The notes under the pieces: generated by a model | What the model was told of the DNA's origin: nothing | Seen by the model: the letters and a program-made list of their open reading frames with translations, nothing else | The model's database searches: none | Program-made: the position numbers and the translations under genes | NCBI RefSeq assembly: GCF_023734135.1 | Contig: NZ_AP025730.1 | Location: forward strand, 186,001 to 250,000 | DNA: 64,000 bases | DNA from: Sphaerotilus microaerophilus | GTDB lineage: Bacteria > Pseudomonadota > Gammaproteobacteria > Burkholderiales > Burkholderiaceae_C | Reading direction: 5' to 3' | Shown: piece after piece, positions 63,338 to 64,000 of the stretch | How positions within the stretch are numbered: the first letter of the stretch is position 1 | How the letters are laid out: each line of letters starts with the position of its first letter

Positions 63338-64000
63338 ATGTTCCTTGCCCGTCGCATCGCCTGCCGCATGGCAGCCACCCGAGCACTGACGCTCGCACTG
63401 AGGCTGGCACTGGCCAGTGCCCTGCCCATGGCGGCCGCGCAGGCCCAGCCAGCGGCGCCGGCAGCGCCCGCCGCCACGATCACCGTCAGCACCAACAACA
63501 CGCCGCTGGACCGCCGGGCACTTCAGGCGCTGGCGGGCGAGGCCTTTCGCCGCGTCGGCCTGGAGTTCAAGCTGGTCGGCCTGCCCTCGGAGCGCTCGCT
63601 GCACGCGGCCAACCTGGGCGAGATTGACGGCGAGGGCCTGCGTGTGGCCGGCCTGGGCGCGCAGTACCCGAACCTCGTGCAGGTCCCCGAGCGCTTCCTT
63701 GGCGTGAGCTTTGTCGCCTTCGCCAAGGACCCGTCAATCCGCCTCGACCAGGGCTGGGACAGCCTCAAGTCCTACAGCGTGGCCTTCATCATCGGCTGGA
63801 AGATGTTCGAGGCCAACGCGACCAGTGCGCGCGTGGTCAACAAGGTGGACCAGCCCGAGCAGATGTTCCGCATGCTGGAGGGGGACCGCATCCAGCTCGC
63901 GCTGTACACCCGGGCCGACGGGACCGCGCTGGTGCGCAGCCTGGGCCTGCGCGGCATCGCACCGCTGTCGCCAGCGCTCAAGGACGTGGACATGTACCTG
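63338..64000 (+). CDS. Family 3 solute-binding protein, 3' end outside window
   Basis: The first 221 codons of a periplasmic substrate-binding domain protein (SBP_bac_3 type). The signal peptide (residues about 10-35, cleavage near AQAQP) is followed by ITVSTNNTPLDRRALQALAGEAFRRVGLEFKLVGLPSERSL, the usual start of the binding fold. The pattern ALYTRADGTALVRSLGL fits family 3 proteins with amino-acid-like ligands. As the gene leaves the window at 64000, a C-terminal signalling domain (GGDEF or histidine kinase) cannot be excluded. About 200 bp of non-coding sequence precede the start. Confidence 0.75.
   Translation, partial: MFLARRIACRMAATRALTLALRLALASALPMAAAQAQPAAPAAPAATITVSTNNTPLDRRALQALAGEAFRRVGLEFKLVGLPSERSLHAANLGEIDGEGLRVAGLGAQYPNLVQVPERFLGVSFVAFAKDPSIRLDQGWDSLKSYSVAFIIGWKMFEANATSARVVNKVDQPEQMFRMLEGDRIQLALYTRADGTALVRSLGLRGIAPLSPALKDVDMYL

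Overview
The window is about 64 kb of very GC-rich DNA, densely packed with genes and showing strong GC3 bias. Gene content points to a Gram-negative betaproteobacterium of the order Burkholderiales, most likely the Leptothrix / Sphaerotilus / Rubrivivax group. The support is the Kdo and heptose genes for LPS, a DUF4148 protein, Bug-type solute-binding protein remnants, an H1-like SWIB protein, a separate-subunit glyQS and GC-rich intergenic repeats of a kind I recall from that order. The genus is an inference. I saw no rRNA, tRNA, CRISPR array, prophage or intact insertion sequence.

Layout. 1-5.6 kb: a partial cNMP-binding protein, a CPA2 antiporter, then kdsD-kdsC-lptC and an SDR ending at a strong terminator. 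5.6-13.7 kb: a glycine-rich RRM protein, a TauE exporter, an MBL hydrolase, a Ser/Thr signalling set (CHASE2 kinase, PP2C phosphatase, FHA protein) and a SWIB protein. 13.7-16.4 kb: argC, a small hydrolase and a parB with no adjacent parA. 16.9-21.7 kb: the prkA-yeaH-spoVR stress operon. 21.7-33.5 kb: a lipoprotein, an FAD-linked D-lactate-type dehydrogenase with a divergent Crp/Fnr regulator, small envelope proteins, a housekeeping run (M48 peptidase, plsC, gmhB, glyS, glyQ), a membrane protein, a murU-like transferase and a hemerythrin. 33.8-38.2 kb: tkt, gapA and an EEP-family protein.

38.2-47.5 kb is a polyol operon on the minus strand: binding protein, two permeases, ATPase, ribitol-type dehydrogenase, arabinitol/mannitol-type dehydrogenase, AraC regulator and xylulokinase. 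It would import pentitols or hexitols, oxidise them to ketoses and phosphorylate xylulose for the pentose phosphate pathway; the transketolase of that pathway is encoded 4 kb away. The operon contains two REP-like hairpins and one MITE-like element. 47.8-58.8 kb holds rlmI, an orphan XRE protein, DUF4148, a LysR regulator, a methyltransferase, an epoxide-hydrolase-like protein, a GntR regulator with an excellent operator next to lutA-lutC-lutB (L-lactate oxidation), a RelBE-like toxin-antitoxin pair, a DUF6544-like protein and a lipoprotein.

58.8-62.3 kb is the most unusual stretch. It is a tartrate/glycerate catabolic locus (glycerate kinase, Bug binding protein, tartrate dehydrogenase, divergent LysR) in which every gene is broken by a deletion, while the genes on both sides are intact. 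The window ends inside a family 3 solute-binding protein gene. Other points for follow-up are well-formed palindromic sites (CRP-like, FNR-like, LysR-like, GntR-like) and an orphan intrinsic terminator in a 715-bp gene-free region beside the RRM gene.
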